A DNA stretch of 64,000 nucleotides from Hespellia sp. (GCA_028689735.1 JAQVCP010000001.1:62001-126000); one strand, 5' to 3'; counted from the first letter of the stretch, positions 24,396 through 34,402 are shown. Notes: generated from the sequence alone by a model not told the origin. Translations and numbers: made by a program.

Positions 24396-25892
24396 CTATT
24401 TTCTGAATGCCATTGCATTCCACATCATTTCATTCTTGAACTGACGGATCTTTGTATCATTGTCAATATAAACTGCCTCGATACCCATTGCAGCCGCCCA
24501 GTCACCCATCTGCTCTGCAGTCAGGTCATAGGAGAATGCTGTATGGTGAGCTCCGCCTGCAAGAATCCATGCCTCTGCACCTGTCTGAAGATTTGGCTCC
24601 GGTGTCCAGAATGCAGATCCTACCGGAAGATTCGGCATCGGTTTCTCTGTCTTTTTGCAATTTACATTGTTGATGATCAGACGGAATCTGTCGCCCAGAT
24701 CAATCAGAGATGTTGCAACGCCAGGTCCCTCTTTTGATGTAAATACGAGGCGGGCCGGATCTTCTCTGTCCCCCATGGATAATGGCTGTTCTTTGATTGC
24801 AATCGGACCGTCTGCTACTGTCGGGCAAACCTCCAGCATGTGAGACTGAAGAATTCCTTCTTTTCCTGGTACTAAATTATACGTATAGTCCTCGTAGAAT
24901 GAAGTTCCTTTTGCGTCTTTCATTCCCTGGGTCATAATCTTCATGATACGAACCATTGCTGCGGTCTTCCAGTCACCTTCGCCGCCGAATCCGTAGCCTT
25001 TTTCCATCAATCTCTGGATTGCAAGACCCGGAAGCTGTTTGAGGCTTCCAAGATCACCAAAATGTGTCACAATTGCCTGGTAATTCTTCTCTTTGAGGAA
25101 TTTCTCAAAGCCAATCTCAATCCCTGCCTGAACTGCAACGTGGTCTCTGAATTCTTTTTCGTCTCTTCCTTCCAGAAGGATATCATATTTGTCGTAATAT
25201 TCTTCAACAAGCGCATTGATATCACCCTCTGCTACCTGTTCAACTGCCTCTGCGATTTCATTGACCGGATAAGCGTCTACTTCCCAGCCAAATTTGATCT
25301 GAGCTTCTACCTTGTCGCCTTCTGTTACGGCAACATTTCTCATGTTATCTGCGATACGCATTACACGCACATGGCTGCTTTCTACCACACCGATTGCTGT
25401 TCTCATCCAGGAACCTATTCGCTTCTGAACTTGAGCGTCTGCCCAGTATCCAACGACAACCTTTCTTTCCATTCCAAGGCGCGTGAAAATGTGGCCATAC
25501 TCTCTGTCACCGTGTGCGGACTGATTCTCATTCATGAAGTCCATGTCGATGGTGTCATATGGAATTTCCTGATTGAACTGTGTGTGTAAGTGAAGCAAAG
25601 GTTTTCTGAATTCCTGGAGTCCTAAGATCCAGGATTTTGCCGGTGAAAATGTATGCATCCAACTGATAACACCTGCACAGTTCTCATCTGTGTTCGCCTC
25701 GTTAAATGTTCTTCTGATCAATTCATTTGTGATTAAGGTTGGTTTCCAGATTACTTCGTATGGAAGATTTCCGGAAGCGTTGAGTGCTTCAACGATTTTC
25801 TGGGAATGTTCTGCAACGTGTGCTAAACATTCATCTCCGTATAAGTCTTGTGATCCTGTACAAAACCAAAATTTATATGCTTTTTGTTCCAT
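24396..25892 (-). CDS. araA: L-arabinose isomerase
   Basis: The 498-residue enzyme interconverts L-arabinose and L-ribulose. Family motifs are FWFCTGSQDLYGDE at the N-terminus, MHTFSPAKSWI, LLHLHTQFNQEIP, DFMNENQSAHGDRE, GFGGEGDWKTAA and HMLEVCPTVADGP, with metal-binding Glu and His residues in place. Length is normal (about 495). GGGG lies before the ATG. It is downstream of araD with a 152-bp gap that contains hairpins but no clear promoter. Confidence 0.97.
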   Translation of the reverse strand: MEQKAYKFWFCTGSQDLYGDECLAHVAEHSQKIVEALNASGNLPYEVIWKPTLITNELIRRTFNEANTDENCAGVISWMHTFSPAKSWILGLQEFRKPLLHLHTQFNQEIPYDTIDMDFMNENQSAHGDREYGHIFTRLGMERKVVVGYWADAQVQKRIGSWMRTAIGVVESSHVRVMRIADNMRNVAVTEGDKVEAQIKFGWEVDAYPVNEIAEAVEQVAEGDINALVEEYYDKYDILLEGRDEKEFRDHVAVQAGIEIGFEKFLKEKNYQAIVTHFGDLGSLKQLPGLAIQRLMEKGYGFGGEGDWKTAAMVRIMKIMTQGMKDAKGTSFYEDYTYNLVPGKEGILQSHMLEVCPTVADGPIAIKEQPLSMGDREDPARLVFTSKEGPGVATSLIDLGDRFRLIINNVNCKKTEKPMPNLPVGSAFWTPEPNLQTGAEAWILAGGAHHTAFSYDLTAEQMGDWAAAMGIEAVYIDNDTKIRQFKNEMMWNAMAFRK

Positions 25893-26044
25893 TTTTTTCC
25901 CCTTTTCGTTTTATTGTTGTAGATGCTTTGGTTGAATGATTCTGTTTTTTGAAAGGAAGTTCTTCGAGACTAGACTCGAAAGGACCTCGTCAAGTTCCGA
26001 AGAACAGCATTCGCACTAAGCTCGATAATACCTCGCTAAGTGCT
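25893..26044 (-). other. araD-araA intercistronic region with hairpins
   Basis: GTTCTTC and GAAGAAC pair across a 33-nt loop in the middle of the gap, with smaller inverted repeats nearby (CGAG/CTCG). It may attenuate or process the araD-araA transcript. Nothing coding was recognised. Confidence 0.35.
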
Positions 26045-26740
26045 CTATGCTTGTCCATAATACGCATCTGCGCCGTGTTTTCTGTAGTAGTGTTTATCCT
26101 GCAGTTCCTGGGGTGCCGGTTTGTTATCCGGATTGATCATCTCGCATCTTGCCGCCATTTTTGCAACTTCTTCAAGCACTACAGAATTATGTACTGCTTG
26201 GTGGGCATCCTTCCCCCAGGTAAACGGACCATGGTTCTTGCAGAGCACTGCCGGTGTAGCTTCATAGAGTTTCCCGCGCGCCTCGAACTCATCTGCAATC
26301 AATACGCCTGTGTTCTTCTCATACGCCTCATCTATCTCCGCTTTCGAGAGGTTGCGGACACATGGGACTTCCTTATAAAGGTAATCTGCATGGGTCGTTC
26401 CGTAGCATGGAATATCTCTTCCAGCCTGTGCCCAGCTTGTTGCCCAAGGAGAATGAGTATGTACAATACCACCAATTTTTTGAAAACGGTTGTACAAAAC
26501 AACATGTGTTGCCGTATCAGAAGATGGATTATATTTCCCTTCTACTTTGTTTCCTTCCAGATCCACGACCACCATGTCCTCCGGTGTCAGTTTATCATAG
26601 TCGACTCCGCTTGGCTTGATTACAAACAGTCCTTTCTCGCGGTCAATTCCACTTACATTTCCCCAGGTAAATGTAACAAGTCCATATTTTGGTAAAAGCA
26701 TGTTCGCTTCATATACTTCTTTTTTCAGTTCCTCTAACAT
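26045..26740 (-). CDS. araD: L-ribulose-5-phosphate 4-epimerase
   Basis: The 231-residue class II aldolase-fold enzyme converts L-ribulose 5-phosphate to D-xylulose 5-phosphate. Motifs: [54 protein letters not shown] with two zinc His residues, and [10 protein letters not shown] with another. AAGGAGGTAG lies before the ATG. The kinase AraB that should supply its substrate is not in this window. Confidence 0.96.
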   Translation of the reverse strand: MLEELKKEVYEANMLLPKYGLVTFTWGNVSGIDREKGLFVIKPSGVDYDKLTPEDMVVVDLEGNKVEGKYNPSSDTATHVVLYNRFQKIGGIVHTHSPWATSWAQAGRDIPCYGTTHADYLYKEVPCVRNLSKAEIDEAYEKNTGVLIADEFEARGKLYEATPAVLCKNHGPFTWGKDAHQAVHNSVVLEEVAKMAARCEMINPDNKPAPQELQDKHYYRKHGADAYYGQA

Positions 26741-26778
26741 CTTAAGAACTACCTCCTTAATAAATAAGCACTTTTCTT

Positions 26779-26805
26779 GTCAAAACGGATATTCGCAATC
26801 CGCTT
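26779..26805. repeat. 27-nt repeat, inverted copy of 22724-22750
   Basis: Exact reverse complement of the copy at 22724-22750. It is followed by CGCTTAAAAACGGGGACATC, similar to a stretch at about 40522-40551. Confidence 0.7.
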
Positions 26806-26835
26806 CGCTTAAAAACGGGGACATCTTTTGCAAGG

Positions 26836-27930
26836 CTATATACTACTGACTATCTGCACAGAATTCCGCATGACTAATGACGGCTCCAGTTCCACATTTT
26901 CCAAATCAGTGTCGCCGCTTAACATTCGGACCATTTTTTCTGCTGTAATACCAGCGAGGTCGACAATGGGGTTTCTCACTGATGTCAGTGGAATCTCACA
27001 CAATCTTGCCAAATCGGAATCATCAATTCCCACAATAGACAAATCCTCCGGTATCTTGATTCCTGCCTCCTTGCAGATTCCCACAAGCTTTACTGCAATC
27101 TCATCATTATAGCAGACACAGGCGGTGCAATTCGTCAGCCTATTCAGAATTGGACCTGCATATTCTCCCATATGCTTTGCATCGAGGGTATCGATCCAGG
27201 TAATTCTATCCTCCCGGATTTTGATTCCTCGTTCCATCAAAGCTTCCATATAGCCGGCATAACGCCGATGTCCCTGACCATCATCACTCTTGAAAATGCC
27301 TGCGATCCTCGTATGTCCACACTGAAGCAAATGTTCCGTTGCCATCTGACCAGCCCGTTTGTCATCCATACAGACATGCATCATCGGTAATTGCAGATAA
27401 AATGTATTCAGAAAGATGATCGGAATTCCTTTTGCCTCTAACTCTTCGTACAGCTTGAGGTTTGGATTGGGCAGACCGCTTTTCACCGGCTCTGCAATGA
27501 TTCCGTCAATCACCTTCCGCCCCAGAAAATTCTTTAAAATGATTCGTTCCTTTTCCACTGTATTGTGTGTGAACGCAATCTGAATTGTGTAATTTGCTTT
27601 GGAAAACTTCCTTTCCAGTTCCTTGAGCATCGTTGGAAATATATACTCGTCCACATAGGTTGTCACAATCGCAACCCGCATGGTCTTCTTATCAAAATGA
27701 TCTTTTCTTTTCATTCCTCTGACATAGGTTCCGCTTCCGCGGCGTCTCTCCACCAGGCCTTCATCTTCTATAACAGAAATGGCGTGTCTCACTGTCTGTC
27801 TGCTTACACTAAAAATAGAAGCAAGCTCATTTTCGGAAGGTATCTTCTGCCCTGCCAAAAGTTCTTTTCCGTCTATTTTCTTTTTCATCCATCTGACTAT
27901 CTCTTCATATTTTAATTGTTGTTCTACCAT
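26836..27930 (-). CDS. araR: Arabinose operon repressor AraR
   Basis: The 364-residue regulator joins an N-terminal GntR winged helix (KIPSENELASIFSVSRQTVRHAISVIEDEGLVERRRGSGTYV spans residues about 29-69) to a LacI/PBP-like ligand domain (GRKVIDGIIAEP, CMDDKRAGQMATEHLL, HTRIAGIFKSDDGQGHRRYAGYMEAL, VCYNDEIAVKLV, DLSIVGIDDSDLA). This fusion is the mark of AraR, which releases its operators on binding L-arabinose. It lies between the sugar importer and araD. No operator was found at its own start, but a pair lies before the importer gene. Confidence 0.93.
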   Translation of the reverse strand: MVEQQLKYEEIVRWMKKKIDGKELLAGQKIPSENELASIFSVSRQTVRHAISVIEDEGLVERRRGSGTYVRGMKRKDHFDKKTMRVAIVTTYVDEYIFPTMLKELERKFSKANYTIQIAFTHNTVEKERIILKNFLGRKVIDGIIAEPVKSGLPNPNLKLYEELEAKGIPIIFLNTFYLQLPMMHVCMDDKRAGQMATEHLLQCGHTRIAGIFKSDDGQGHRRYAGYMEALMERGIKIREDRITWIDTLDAKHMGEYAGPILNRLTNCTACVCYNDEIAVKLVGICKEAGIKIPEDLSIVGIDDSDLARLCEIPLTSVRNPIVDLAGITAEKMVRMLSGDTDLENVELEPSLVMRNSVQIVSSI

Positions 27931-27986
27931 GCTTCTTCCCCCTTGCAGACAGCGTGCTAAGTTACACCGTCTTGCATATTGCAGCT

Positions 27987-28023
27987 TTTCCCATCTGTCT
28001 GGAATGCTCTGACAGATGGGAAA
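27987..28023 (-). terminator. Perfect 13-bp hairpin between the importer and araR
   Basis: TTTCCCATCTGTC (27987-27999) and its exact complement (28011-28023) enclose an 11-base loop. It stands 70 bp after the permease gene. Without a T run it may be a processing or pausing hairpin rather than a true terminator. Confidence 0.5.
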
Positions 28024-28093
28024 TATAATAATACCTTATTATATTAGCACACTGATTCGGTGAAGTCACCATTCTGTGGTCAACAACCTGATA

Positions 28094-29266
28094 TTATGCC
28101 TTTTTCTTACTTGATAAGATATCAAAGGTTACAGCTCCAAGAAGTACAAGACCTTTTACTACCTTCTGTATATCTGTAGACCATCCTACCAGTGACATTC
28201 CGTTGTTCAGGATACCCATAACGAATGCACCTACAACAGCACCGATTACGGTACCAACACCACCAGCTGCTGCCGCACCACCGATGTAACAGGAACCAAT
28301 TGCATCCAGCTCGAAACCATCACCTGCTTTTGGTGTGGCAGAAGCATTACGCGCTGATAATACGATACCTGCAACTGCTGCGAGAAGTCCCATGTTGGTG
28401 TATACCCAGAAGAATACTTTTCTTGTATCGATACCGGAAAGTCTTGCTGCTTTTGCATTACCACCTAATGCGTAGATCTGACGTCCCGCAACGGTCTTAC
28501 TTGTAATGAACTGATAAATCCCTACAACAATAAGCATGATGATAAGTACGATTGGAATACCATTGTATCTTGCCAGTTTGTAGCAGAAGAACCAGAGAAT
28601 AGCTAAAATAACCGCATTCTTTACAACAATCTGCCAAATCGGGTTTGTTGCAAAACCATACTTTTTCTTTGTCTGAAGACCTTTTAACTGTGACATAATA
28701 ATGAGCACGGTTGCAATGACTGCGACACCAATTGTGATAAGATCAATCTTTCCCCCATCACCAAACGGCACATGCTTTGTAACGAAGAAACCTGCTCCGA
28801 ATTGTACATAGCTGTCAGGAAGTGGTCCTTTTGTCTGAGCCTGTAGAATTGTATATGTAAGACCACGCCCCATCAACATCGTCGCAAGGGTTACTACGAA
28901 AGGCGGGATATTTAGCATAGCGATAAAGAAACCAGCGAATACACCGGAAAGTAAGCCAATGCCAAGTGCTGCAAGGAATGCAAGCGGAACAGCCACACCG
29001 TGGTCAACTACCAGAAGAGCTGCGGTAGCACCAGTTAACGCTACGATAGAGCCTACACCAAGGTCAACATTACCTGTCAGTACACAGAGCAGCATACCTG
29101 TTGCAAGGATTACTACGTAACCATTCTGCATTACCAGGTTATTAATGTTCGTGGCAGTGGCATTTTTGCCTCCTGTCATAAAATAAAAGATTGCAAAAAT
29201 TACTACAAGGGCAAAGAGCATGCCGTATTGTTTCAAATCAATATTAACTGTTTTTTTCTTTTCCAT
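28094..29266 (-). CDS. Sugar ABC transporter permease (MmsB/GguB/XylH type)
   Basis: The 390-residue membrane protein has about ten helices and the BPD_transp_2 pattern of the ribose/xylose group (GNVDLGVGSIVALTGA, PPFVVTLATMLMGRGLTYTI, GGNAKAARLSGIDTRKV, GFELDAIGSCYIGGAAAAGGVGTVIG). Its length exceeds RbsC (about 320) and fits XylH/GguB. It pairs with the ATPase ending 3 bp upstream and the ChvE-like binding protein. The neighbouring araR, araD and araA suggest L-arabinose as cargo. Roseburia and relatives use this class for arabinose, to my knowledge. Confidence 0.92.
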   Translation of the reverse strand: MEKKKTVNIDLKQYGMLFALVVIFAIFYFMTGGKNATATNINNLVMQNGYVVILATGMLLCVLTGNVDLGVGSIVALTGATAALLVVDHGVAVPLAFLAALGIGLLSGVFAGFFIAMLNIPPFVVTLATMLMGRGLTYTILQAQTKGPLPDSYVQFGAGFFVTKHVPFGDGGKIDLITIGVAVIATVLIIMSQLKGLQTKKKYGFATNPIWQIVVKNAVILAILWFFCYKLARYNGIPIVLIIMLIVVGIYQFITSKTVAGRQIYALGGNAKAARLSGIDTRKVFFWVYTNMGLLAAVAGIVLSARNASATPKAGDGFELDAIGSCYIGGAAAAGGVGTVIGAVVGAFVMGILNNGMSLVGWSTDIQKVVKGLVLLGAVTFDILSSKKKA

Positions 29267-29268
29267 AA

Positions 29269-30828
29269 TTATTCTCCCTTCCCATTATTATGCTGCATGA
29301 TGCACTTCATAATACGTTCCTGCGTCAGTTCTTCTTTGGTAAGCTCTCCTGCAATCTGCCCCTCGTTCAAGACATACGCTCTGTCACAAGTACCGATAAT
29401 TTCAGGCATCTCAGAAGAAATTACAATGACTGCTTTTCCTTGTTTCGCAAGATCATTAATCGCTGTATAGATTTCATATTTTGCACCTACGTCAATACCG
29501 CGGGTAGGTTCATCAAGTATCAACACATCCGGTTGGGTCAGCATCCATTTTGCAAGTACTACTTTCTGTTGGTTACCACCAGAGAGCGCACCGACATTCT
29601 GGTTGATGCTGTTTGCTTTTACGTTGATTAATTTCTTATATTCTTCAGCCTTCAAAATCTCTTCACTGGAATCCACAACTCCATTTTTTGAGAAAGTATC
29701 TCTGAGGGCTGCCATTGTCATGTTATGTTTGATGTCATCAATGAGAACCAGACCGTAAGTCTTTCTGTCCTCCGATGTATATGCTATCTTGTTGGAAATA
29801 GCATCCTTTACATTGTGAATCTTGACCGGTTTGCCATGCATCAGAATCTCACCACTGATCTTCTGACCATACTCACGGCCAAAAAGACTCATTGCAAGCT
29901 CCGTACGTCCGGCTCCCATCAAGCCTGCAAGACCTACAACCTCGCCAGCTTTTACATGAAGATTCACACCTTTGATAATCTGTCTGTCGGCATCGTCAGG
30001 ACTGTATACGTTCCAGTCCCTTACTTCCATTACATCTTCACCAATCTTATATTCATCGCCTTCACGTAATGGATAACGGTTCGTCAATTCACGACCAACC
30101 ATTCCTTTGATAATTCTGTCCTCACTGAAATCATCTACTCCCTTTTTCAATGTCTCAATGGTATGTCCATCACGGATAATCGTGATGGCATCTGCCACAT
30201 AGCTGATTTCATTCAGTTTATGTGAGATAATAATACTGGTAACTCCATGCTTTTTCAGCTCCAGCATGATTTCCAAAAGCTGCGCGCTCTCTTCATCATT
30301 CAGTGCTGCTGTCGGCTCATCCAGAATCAGAAGTTCAACATCTTTTGCCATCGCTTTTGCGATCTCAATCAGCTGCTGCTTTCCAACGCCGAGCTTGTTG
30401 ACCGGTGTGTTGACGTCTTCATCCTCAAGACCAACCTTTGCCAAAGCTTCTTTTGCCTTGCTTCGTGTCTCTGTCCAGTTGATAACACCCTTCATACTGG
30501 TCTGTTCATTTCCCATAAATACATTTTCTGCAATTGAGAGATACGGGCTGAGTGCCAATTCCTGATGAATGATAACGATGCCCTTCTGCTCACTGTCATT
30601 GATCTTGTGGAATTTACAAACCTCGCCCTTGTAAGAAATGTCTCCTGTGTAAGTTCCATATGGCCATACACCTGAAAGAACATTCATCAATGTTGATTTA
30701 CCTGCACCATTTTCACCACAAAGTGCATGGATCTCACCGCGCTCTACCTGGAGATTTACATCATCCAGCGCTTTCACGCCTGAGAAGTCTTTTGTGATGT
30801 GGCTCATTTCCAAAATAATATCAGACAT
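29269..30828 (-). CDS. Sugar ABC transporter ATPase, two nucleotide-binding domains (MmsA/GguA type)
   Basis: The 519-residue protein has two ABC domains. The first has Walker [10 protein letters not shown] (about residues 36-44), signature LGVGKQQ and Walker [12 protein letters not shown]. The second has a degenerate Walker A ([10 protein letters not shown]), signature LSGGNQQKV and [12 protein letters not shown]. This is the RbsA/XylG/GguA layout. The ATG at 30828 has AAAGGAG eight bases before it and is preferred over the longer frame to 30903. It energises import through the permease 3 bp downstream. Confidence 0.93.
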   Translation of the reverse strand: MSDIILEMSHITKDFSGVKALDDVNLQVERGEIHALCGENGAGKSTLMNVLSGVWPYGTYTGDISYKGEVCKFHKINDSEQKGIVIIHQELALSPYLSIAENVFMGNEQTSMKGVINWTETRSKAKEALAKVGLEDEDVNTPVNKLGVGKQQLIEIAKAMAKDVELLILDEPTAALNDEESAQLLEIMLELKKHGVTSIIISHKLNEISYVADAITIIRDGHTIETLKKGVDDFSEDRIIKGMVGRELTNRYPLREGDEYKIGEDVMEVRDWNVYSPDDADRQIIKGVNLHVKAGEVVGLAGLMGAGRTELAMSLFGREYGQKISGEILMHGKPVKIHNVKDAISNKIAYTSEDRKTYGLVLIDDIKHNMTMAALRDTFSKNGVVDSSEEILKAEEYKKLINVKANSINQNVGALSGGNQQKVVLAKWMLTQPDVLILDEPTRGIDVGAKYEIYTAINDLAKQGKAVIVISSEMPEIIGTCDRAYVLNEGQIAGELTKEELTQERIMKCIMQHNNGKGE

Positions 30829-30909
30829 TCTATCAACTCCTTTTTCTTTATTTTCTTCTATCCTTTTCCCTAAACTCTCAAAAAGACTGTCTCTCTTTTG
30901 CAAGAAAGA

Positions 30910-30933
30910 GGACGACGACTTAAGTCGCCGTCC
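30910..30933 (-). other. Intra-operon hairpin between binding protein and ATPase genes
   Basis: GGACG and CGACTTAAGTCG arms make a nearly perfect 12-bp hairpin 32 bp after the binding-protein gene. Such hairpins usually keep the first cistron mRNA stable, raising binding protein over ATPase. Confidence 0.5.
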
Positions 30934-30964
30934 AATTAGAATTCTTTGATTGCTTTCAAACGGA

Positions 30965-32074
30965 TTAGCTTGCTAATTCTTCTTCTGTGTAGTATCCGCC
31001 GTCAACGATTTCTTTCTGGTAGTTGTCTTTGTCAACTGCTACTGGATCACAAAGGTAAGAAGGAACTACTAATTTACCATTGTCGTATTGTTCTGTATCG
31101 TTGATCTCTGGCTCTGTTCCTTCAAGAACTGCCTGTACCATTGTTACACATTTTTCTGCTAAGATACGAGTATCTTTGTAGATTGACATTGTCTGTGTTC
31201 CAGCAATGATGTTCTTAACTGCCATAAGCTCTGCATCCTGTCCTGTAACCATTGGCCAGTTCTCAGATGTGTATCCAGCACCTTCAAGAGCTGCTTTACA
31301 TCCATATGCGAAACCGTCAAATGCTGTTGCGCAGATGTCAAGGTCTTCGTCAGCGTAGAATCCAGATAAGTAGTTCTCACAGTTCTGCTGAGCGGTCTCC
31401 TGAGACCATCTTAAGATACAGGTATCATCAAATGATGTTCTTCCGGATTTACAAACCAGTACTCCGCTGTCAAGGTATGGCTGAAGAACTTCCATAAGTC
31501 CATTGTATAAGAACAGTGCGTTGTTATCATCAGGAGATCCCATGAAGAATTCGATTGTCTTCGGATCATCTTTTGTCAAGTTCTTAAGGTCAGCTTTTTC
31601 TTCGATATACTGTCCGATCTTTGTACCAACACCCTTGTTATCAAATGTTGCATAGTAGCTTACTGCATCTGTGTCCATAAGTAAACGGTCATAAGCGATT
31701 ACCGGGATATCAGCTGTCTTAGCCTGTGCCAGTGCATTTACAAGCGCGGATGAGTCAACTGCTGCCACTACCAGACAGCTAACTTCAGAAGCGATTAAGT
31801 TCTCAATCTGAGATACCTGCTGCTGAACGTCATCTTCTGCGTACTGAAGGTCTACAGAATATCCAAGTTCCTCTAACTGTTTCTTCATGTTCGCACCATC
31901 GTTGATCCATCTCTCAGATGACTGTGTAGGCATCGCTACACCAATGGTCTTGCCATTGCTTGCTGCATCACTGCTTGTGGATCCACCTGTGCTGCTGTCG
32001 GTTTTGCTTCCGCATGCTGCTAAGGAAAATACCATTGCAGATGCAAGAAGTACTGCTAAAATTTTCTTTTTCAT
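30965..32074 (-). CDS. Sugar-binding lipoprotein (ChvE-like), probable arabinose receptor
   Basis: The 369-residue protein begins with a lipoprotein signal peptide (VFSLAACGS, Cys about 21) and then a periplasmic-binding-protein type I fold: [102 protein letters not shown]. These segments match the ChvE/XylF multiple-monosaccharide group. The ATG at 32074 has GGAGGAAGAAAGT before it. It is the first gene of the importer operon and is preceded by the paired palindromes at 32128 and 32170. Confidence 0.92.
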   Translation of the reverse strand: MKKKILAVLLASAMVFSLAACGSKTDSSTGGSTSSDAASNGKTIGVAMPTQSSERWINDGANMKKQLEELGYSVDLQYAEDDVQQQVSQIENLIASEVSCLVVAAVDSSALVNALAQAKTADIPVIAYDRLLMDTDAVSYYATFDNKGVGTKIGQYIEEKADLKNLTKDDPKTIEFFMGSPDDNNALFLYNGLMEVLQPYLDSGVLVCKSGRTSFDDTCILRWSQETAQQNCENYLSGFYADEDLDICATAFDGFAYGCKAALEGAGYTSENWPMVTGQDAELMAVKNIIAGTQTMSIYKDTRILAEKCVTMVQAVLEGTEPEINDTEQYDNGKLVVPSYLCDPVAVDKDNYQKEIVDGGYYTEEELAS

Positions 32075-32127
32075 ACTTTCTTCCTCCTTGAAGATTTGGA
32101 ATCGGCTTGTCAAACTATATTATGTGT

Positions 32128-32141
32128 GTTTTGTACAAAAC
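32128..32141. promoter_or_regulatory. Proximal AraR-like operator
   Basis: GTTTTGTACAAAAC is a perfect 14-bp palindrome 54 bp before the binding-protein start, overlapping the likely promoter. Confidence 0.5.
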
Positions 32142-32169
32142 CGTTCCTTTTTATTTTTCTAACTAGTCA

Positions 32170-32181
32170 TATTGTACAATA
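32170..32181. promoter_or_regulatory. Distal AraR-like operator
   Basis: TATTGTACAATA is a perfect 12-bp palindrome whose centre is 41 bp from that of the first. The spacing (about four helix turns) resembles the cooperative AraR operator pairs of Bacillus subtilis. Confidence 0.5.
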
Positions 32182-32257
32182 CATCTGTCTTTAAAACAAG
32201 TTGGAGTATTTTACAAATATGTGTACAACTTATTGTTAATTTTCATCCTGTATGCTA

Positions 32258-32295
32258 AAAAGCTAAAAGTTGTATACATACAACTTTTAGCTTTT
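32258..32295 (-). terminator. Terminator after the YtfQRT-YjfF operon
   Basis: Two perfect 18-nt arms (32258-32275 and 32278-32295) with a 2-bp centre, followed on the minus strand by a short T run, 27 bp after the last gene. The centre GTTGTATACATACAAC is also operator-like. Confidence 0.7.
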
Positions 32296-32321
32296 CCACT
32301 TGTCAATGGCATAAATGCTCC

Positions 32322-33335
32322 TTATTTTTTCTTTTTCAGGCTGGCAAAAATACTCTGTAATACGATGAAGAAACACAGCAGTGCTGACAGGGTGATCCGT
32401 ACCCACCAACTGGAAAGTGTTCCCTGAGTCGTGATCAGACTGGAAATGGAACCTTTGATCAGTACACCGAATAATGTACCTACCGGAGTTCCAACACCAC
32501 CACTGAGCAGTGTACCACCGATGACAGCAGAGGAAATGGCATCCATTTCTATCCCCTTTGCCTGCTCAACAAAACCGGAGCAGCTGTTCAGGCAGAAAAG
32601 GAAACCTCCCATACCTGCAAGTACGCCATCCAGAAGATATGCTTTCAGCTTTGTCCGCTTGACATTCAGTCCCATCATCAGCGCGCTCTGTTCATTTCCG
32701 CCGATTGCATATACACTGCGGCCGAATTTTGTATATTTCATGATCAGGGCAATCACGATAAAGATGAGCACTGCGATGATTACCGTTGGATAGATGTAAG
32801 CCGGGATGAATTTTCCGCGCTTGCTGTAGGTTCCAATCGGCAGGTAAATCTTATAGTTTGCCCATGCCAGGAACATTTCATTCTTGATGGCAATCATATC
32901 GGTACTGATAATAGAAGTCATACCACGTCCGAAGAACATACCTGCAAGCGTTACGATAAATGGCTGGATTTCCATATACGATACCAGAAAGCCCTGGATC
33001 AGACCGTATGCCAGTCCGATTGCCAGTGCGAAGGCAACTGCAGTAAAGGCGCTGGCCCCGTGATTTTCCATCTGATTTGCCACTACCATACAAACCAGTG
33101 CGGTAACCGAGCCAACAGAAATGTCAATTCCTGCTGTAATCATAACAATGGTCTGCCCCATAGCAATCACCAGAAGACCTGCGTTGGAAATGAACAGGTT
33201 CAGGAACATCTGTGGCTTTGCAAATCCTTTGTCTGCAAAAATAATCATTCCTGCCGCATACATGATGATGAATAGGAGGATTGTAATCATTAACAGAAAA
33301 CTATTTCCGTTTAATTTCTTCTTTGGCTTGTTCAT
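32322..33335 (-). CDS. Sugar ABC transporter permease 2 (YjfF type)
   Basis: The 337-residue protein has eight to ten helices and BPD_transp_2 motifs (MGQTIVMITAGIDISVGS, EIQPFIVTLAGMFFGRGM, GGNEQSALMMGLNVKRTK, GIEMDAISSAVIGGTLLSGGVGT). Residue patterns such as ITAGIDISVGS and FGRSVYAIGGNEQSA fit YjfF of the galactofuranose importer. It overlaps the preceding permease gene by 4 bp (ATGA). A basic KKKK ends the chain. Cargo is probably a furanose sugar or a related pentose; galactofuranose is the E. coli substrate. Confidence 0.88.
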   Translation of the reverse strand: MNKPKKKLNGNSFLLMITILLFIIMYAAGMIIFADKGFAKPQMFLNLFISNAGLLVIAMGQTIVMITAGIDISVGSVTALVCMVVANQMENHGASAFTAVAFALAIGLAYGLIQGFLVSYMEIQPFIVTLAGMFFGRGMTSIISTDMIAIKNEMFLAWANYKIYLPIGTYSKRGKFIPAYIYPTVIIAVLIFIVIALIMKYTKFGRSVYAIGGNEQSALMMGLNVKRTKLKAYLLDGVLAGMGGFLFCLNSCSGFVEQAKGIEMDAISSAVIGGTLLSGGVGTPVGTLFGVLIKGSISSLITTQGTLSSWWVRITLSALLCFFIVLQSIFASLKKKK

Positions 33336-34402
33336 GATTGATTACCTCCTTCCGCAACTGCTTTTGATGCCGCTCTTTTTGCTTTCTGATTGGCCATGAA
33401 TTTCTTGAATACCGGACTCTGAAGTGTAACGATGATGATAACTACGATTGCTTTGTATACCGGAAGCTGATCGGCAGATACATTCATCGCATACAGTGTT
33501 GTCGTCAATGCCTGAATGGTGTATGCTCCGATTACGGAACCCATCAGACTGAATTTACCACCGCCGAGGACATTTCCACCAAGCGCAACTGCAAGGATGG
33601 CATCCATTTCAAGATTCAGACCGATATTGTTGGCATCTGCAGAATAGATACGGCTGGAAGCTACCAGTCCGGCTACACCTGCAAGAACACCGCAGATCAC
33701 GTATGTAAGGAACTTAATCATCGTAGAGTTCAGACCCACCAGACGGGAAGCCGTTCCATTGATTCCAACACTCTCGATATAAAGTCCAAGTGCTGTCTTC
33801 TTCAGGACAATATAAACAATGATCACGAAAAGGATTGCGATAAAGATTGGTGTCGGAATCGGGCATTTTCCAAAATACCCGCCAAATACTTTATATGCAT
33901 CTACTCGGACATAGGTAATCTGACCCTTGGTAATCAGCTGTGCAATACCGCGGCCTGCTGTGTACAAAATCAATGTGGCTACCATCGGCTGAATGTTCAG
34001 CTTTGCAACCAGAAATCCGTTGAATGCTCCACAGATTCCGGCTACGACAATCGCTGCCAGCATTGCGAGAATTAACGGATTCTCGAAGGTATTTGTGGTA
34101 ACCTGACCTCCGGATAAAATCTGACAGCAGACAGCACCCGCCACCGCCATCGTGGCACCGACACTGATGTCCTGTCCACCGGATGCCGCCGTTACCAGCG
34201 TCATACCTACTGCCAGGATAACCAGCTCAGAAGCACGATTGATAACATCCACTACATATCCATATAACACACCGTTATTCAAAGTAACCTTGAAGAATCC
34301 CGGTGTGGTGATTACATTGATCAAAAGCACTGCCAGTAAGCAGACAATCGGCATAAACAGTCTCATTCCGGTGATTTTTCTGATATCAAATTTATTCTTC
34401 AT
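33332..34402 (-). CDS. Sugar ABC transporter permease 1 (YtfT type)
   Basis: The 356-residue protein has the same fold as its partner, with LVTAASGGQDISVGATMAVAGA, NIQPMVATLILYTAGRGIAQL, VGINGTASRLVGLNSTMIK and GLNLEMDAILAVALGGNVLGGG. The phrase SGGQDISVGA is typical of YtfT. The ATG at 34402 (GGAGGTGACGAGAAAC before it) is preferred to the longer frame. It overlaps the ATPase gene by 11 bp and yjfF by 4 bp, so translation is coupled through the operon. Confidence 0.88.
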   Translation of the reverse strand: MKNKFDIRKITGMRLFMPIVCLLAVLLINVITTPGFFKVTLNNGVLYGYVVDVINRASELVILAVGMTLVTAASGGQDISVGATMAVAGAVCCQILSGGQVTTNTFENPLILAMLAAIVVAGICGAFNGFLVAKLNIQPMVATLILYTAGRGIAQLITKGQITYVRVDAYKVFGGYFGKCPIPTPIFIAILFVIIVYIVLKKTALGLYIESVGINGTASRLVGLNSTMIKFLTYVICGVLAGVAGLVASSRIYSADANNIGLNLEMDAILAVALGGNVLGGGKFSLMGSVIGAYTIQALTTTLYAMNVSADQLPVYKAIVVIIIVTLQSPVFKKFMANQKAKRAASKAVAEGGNQS

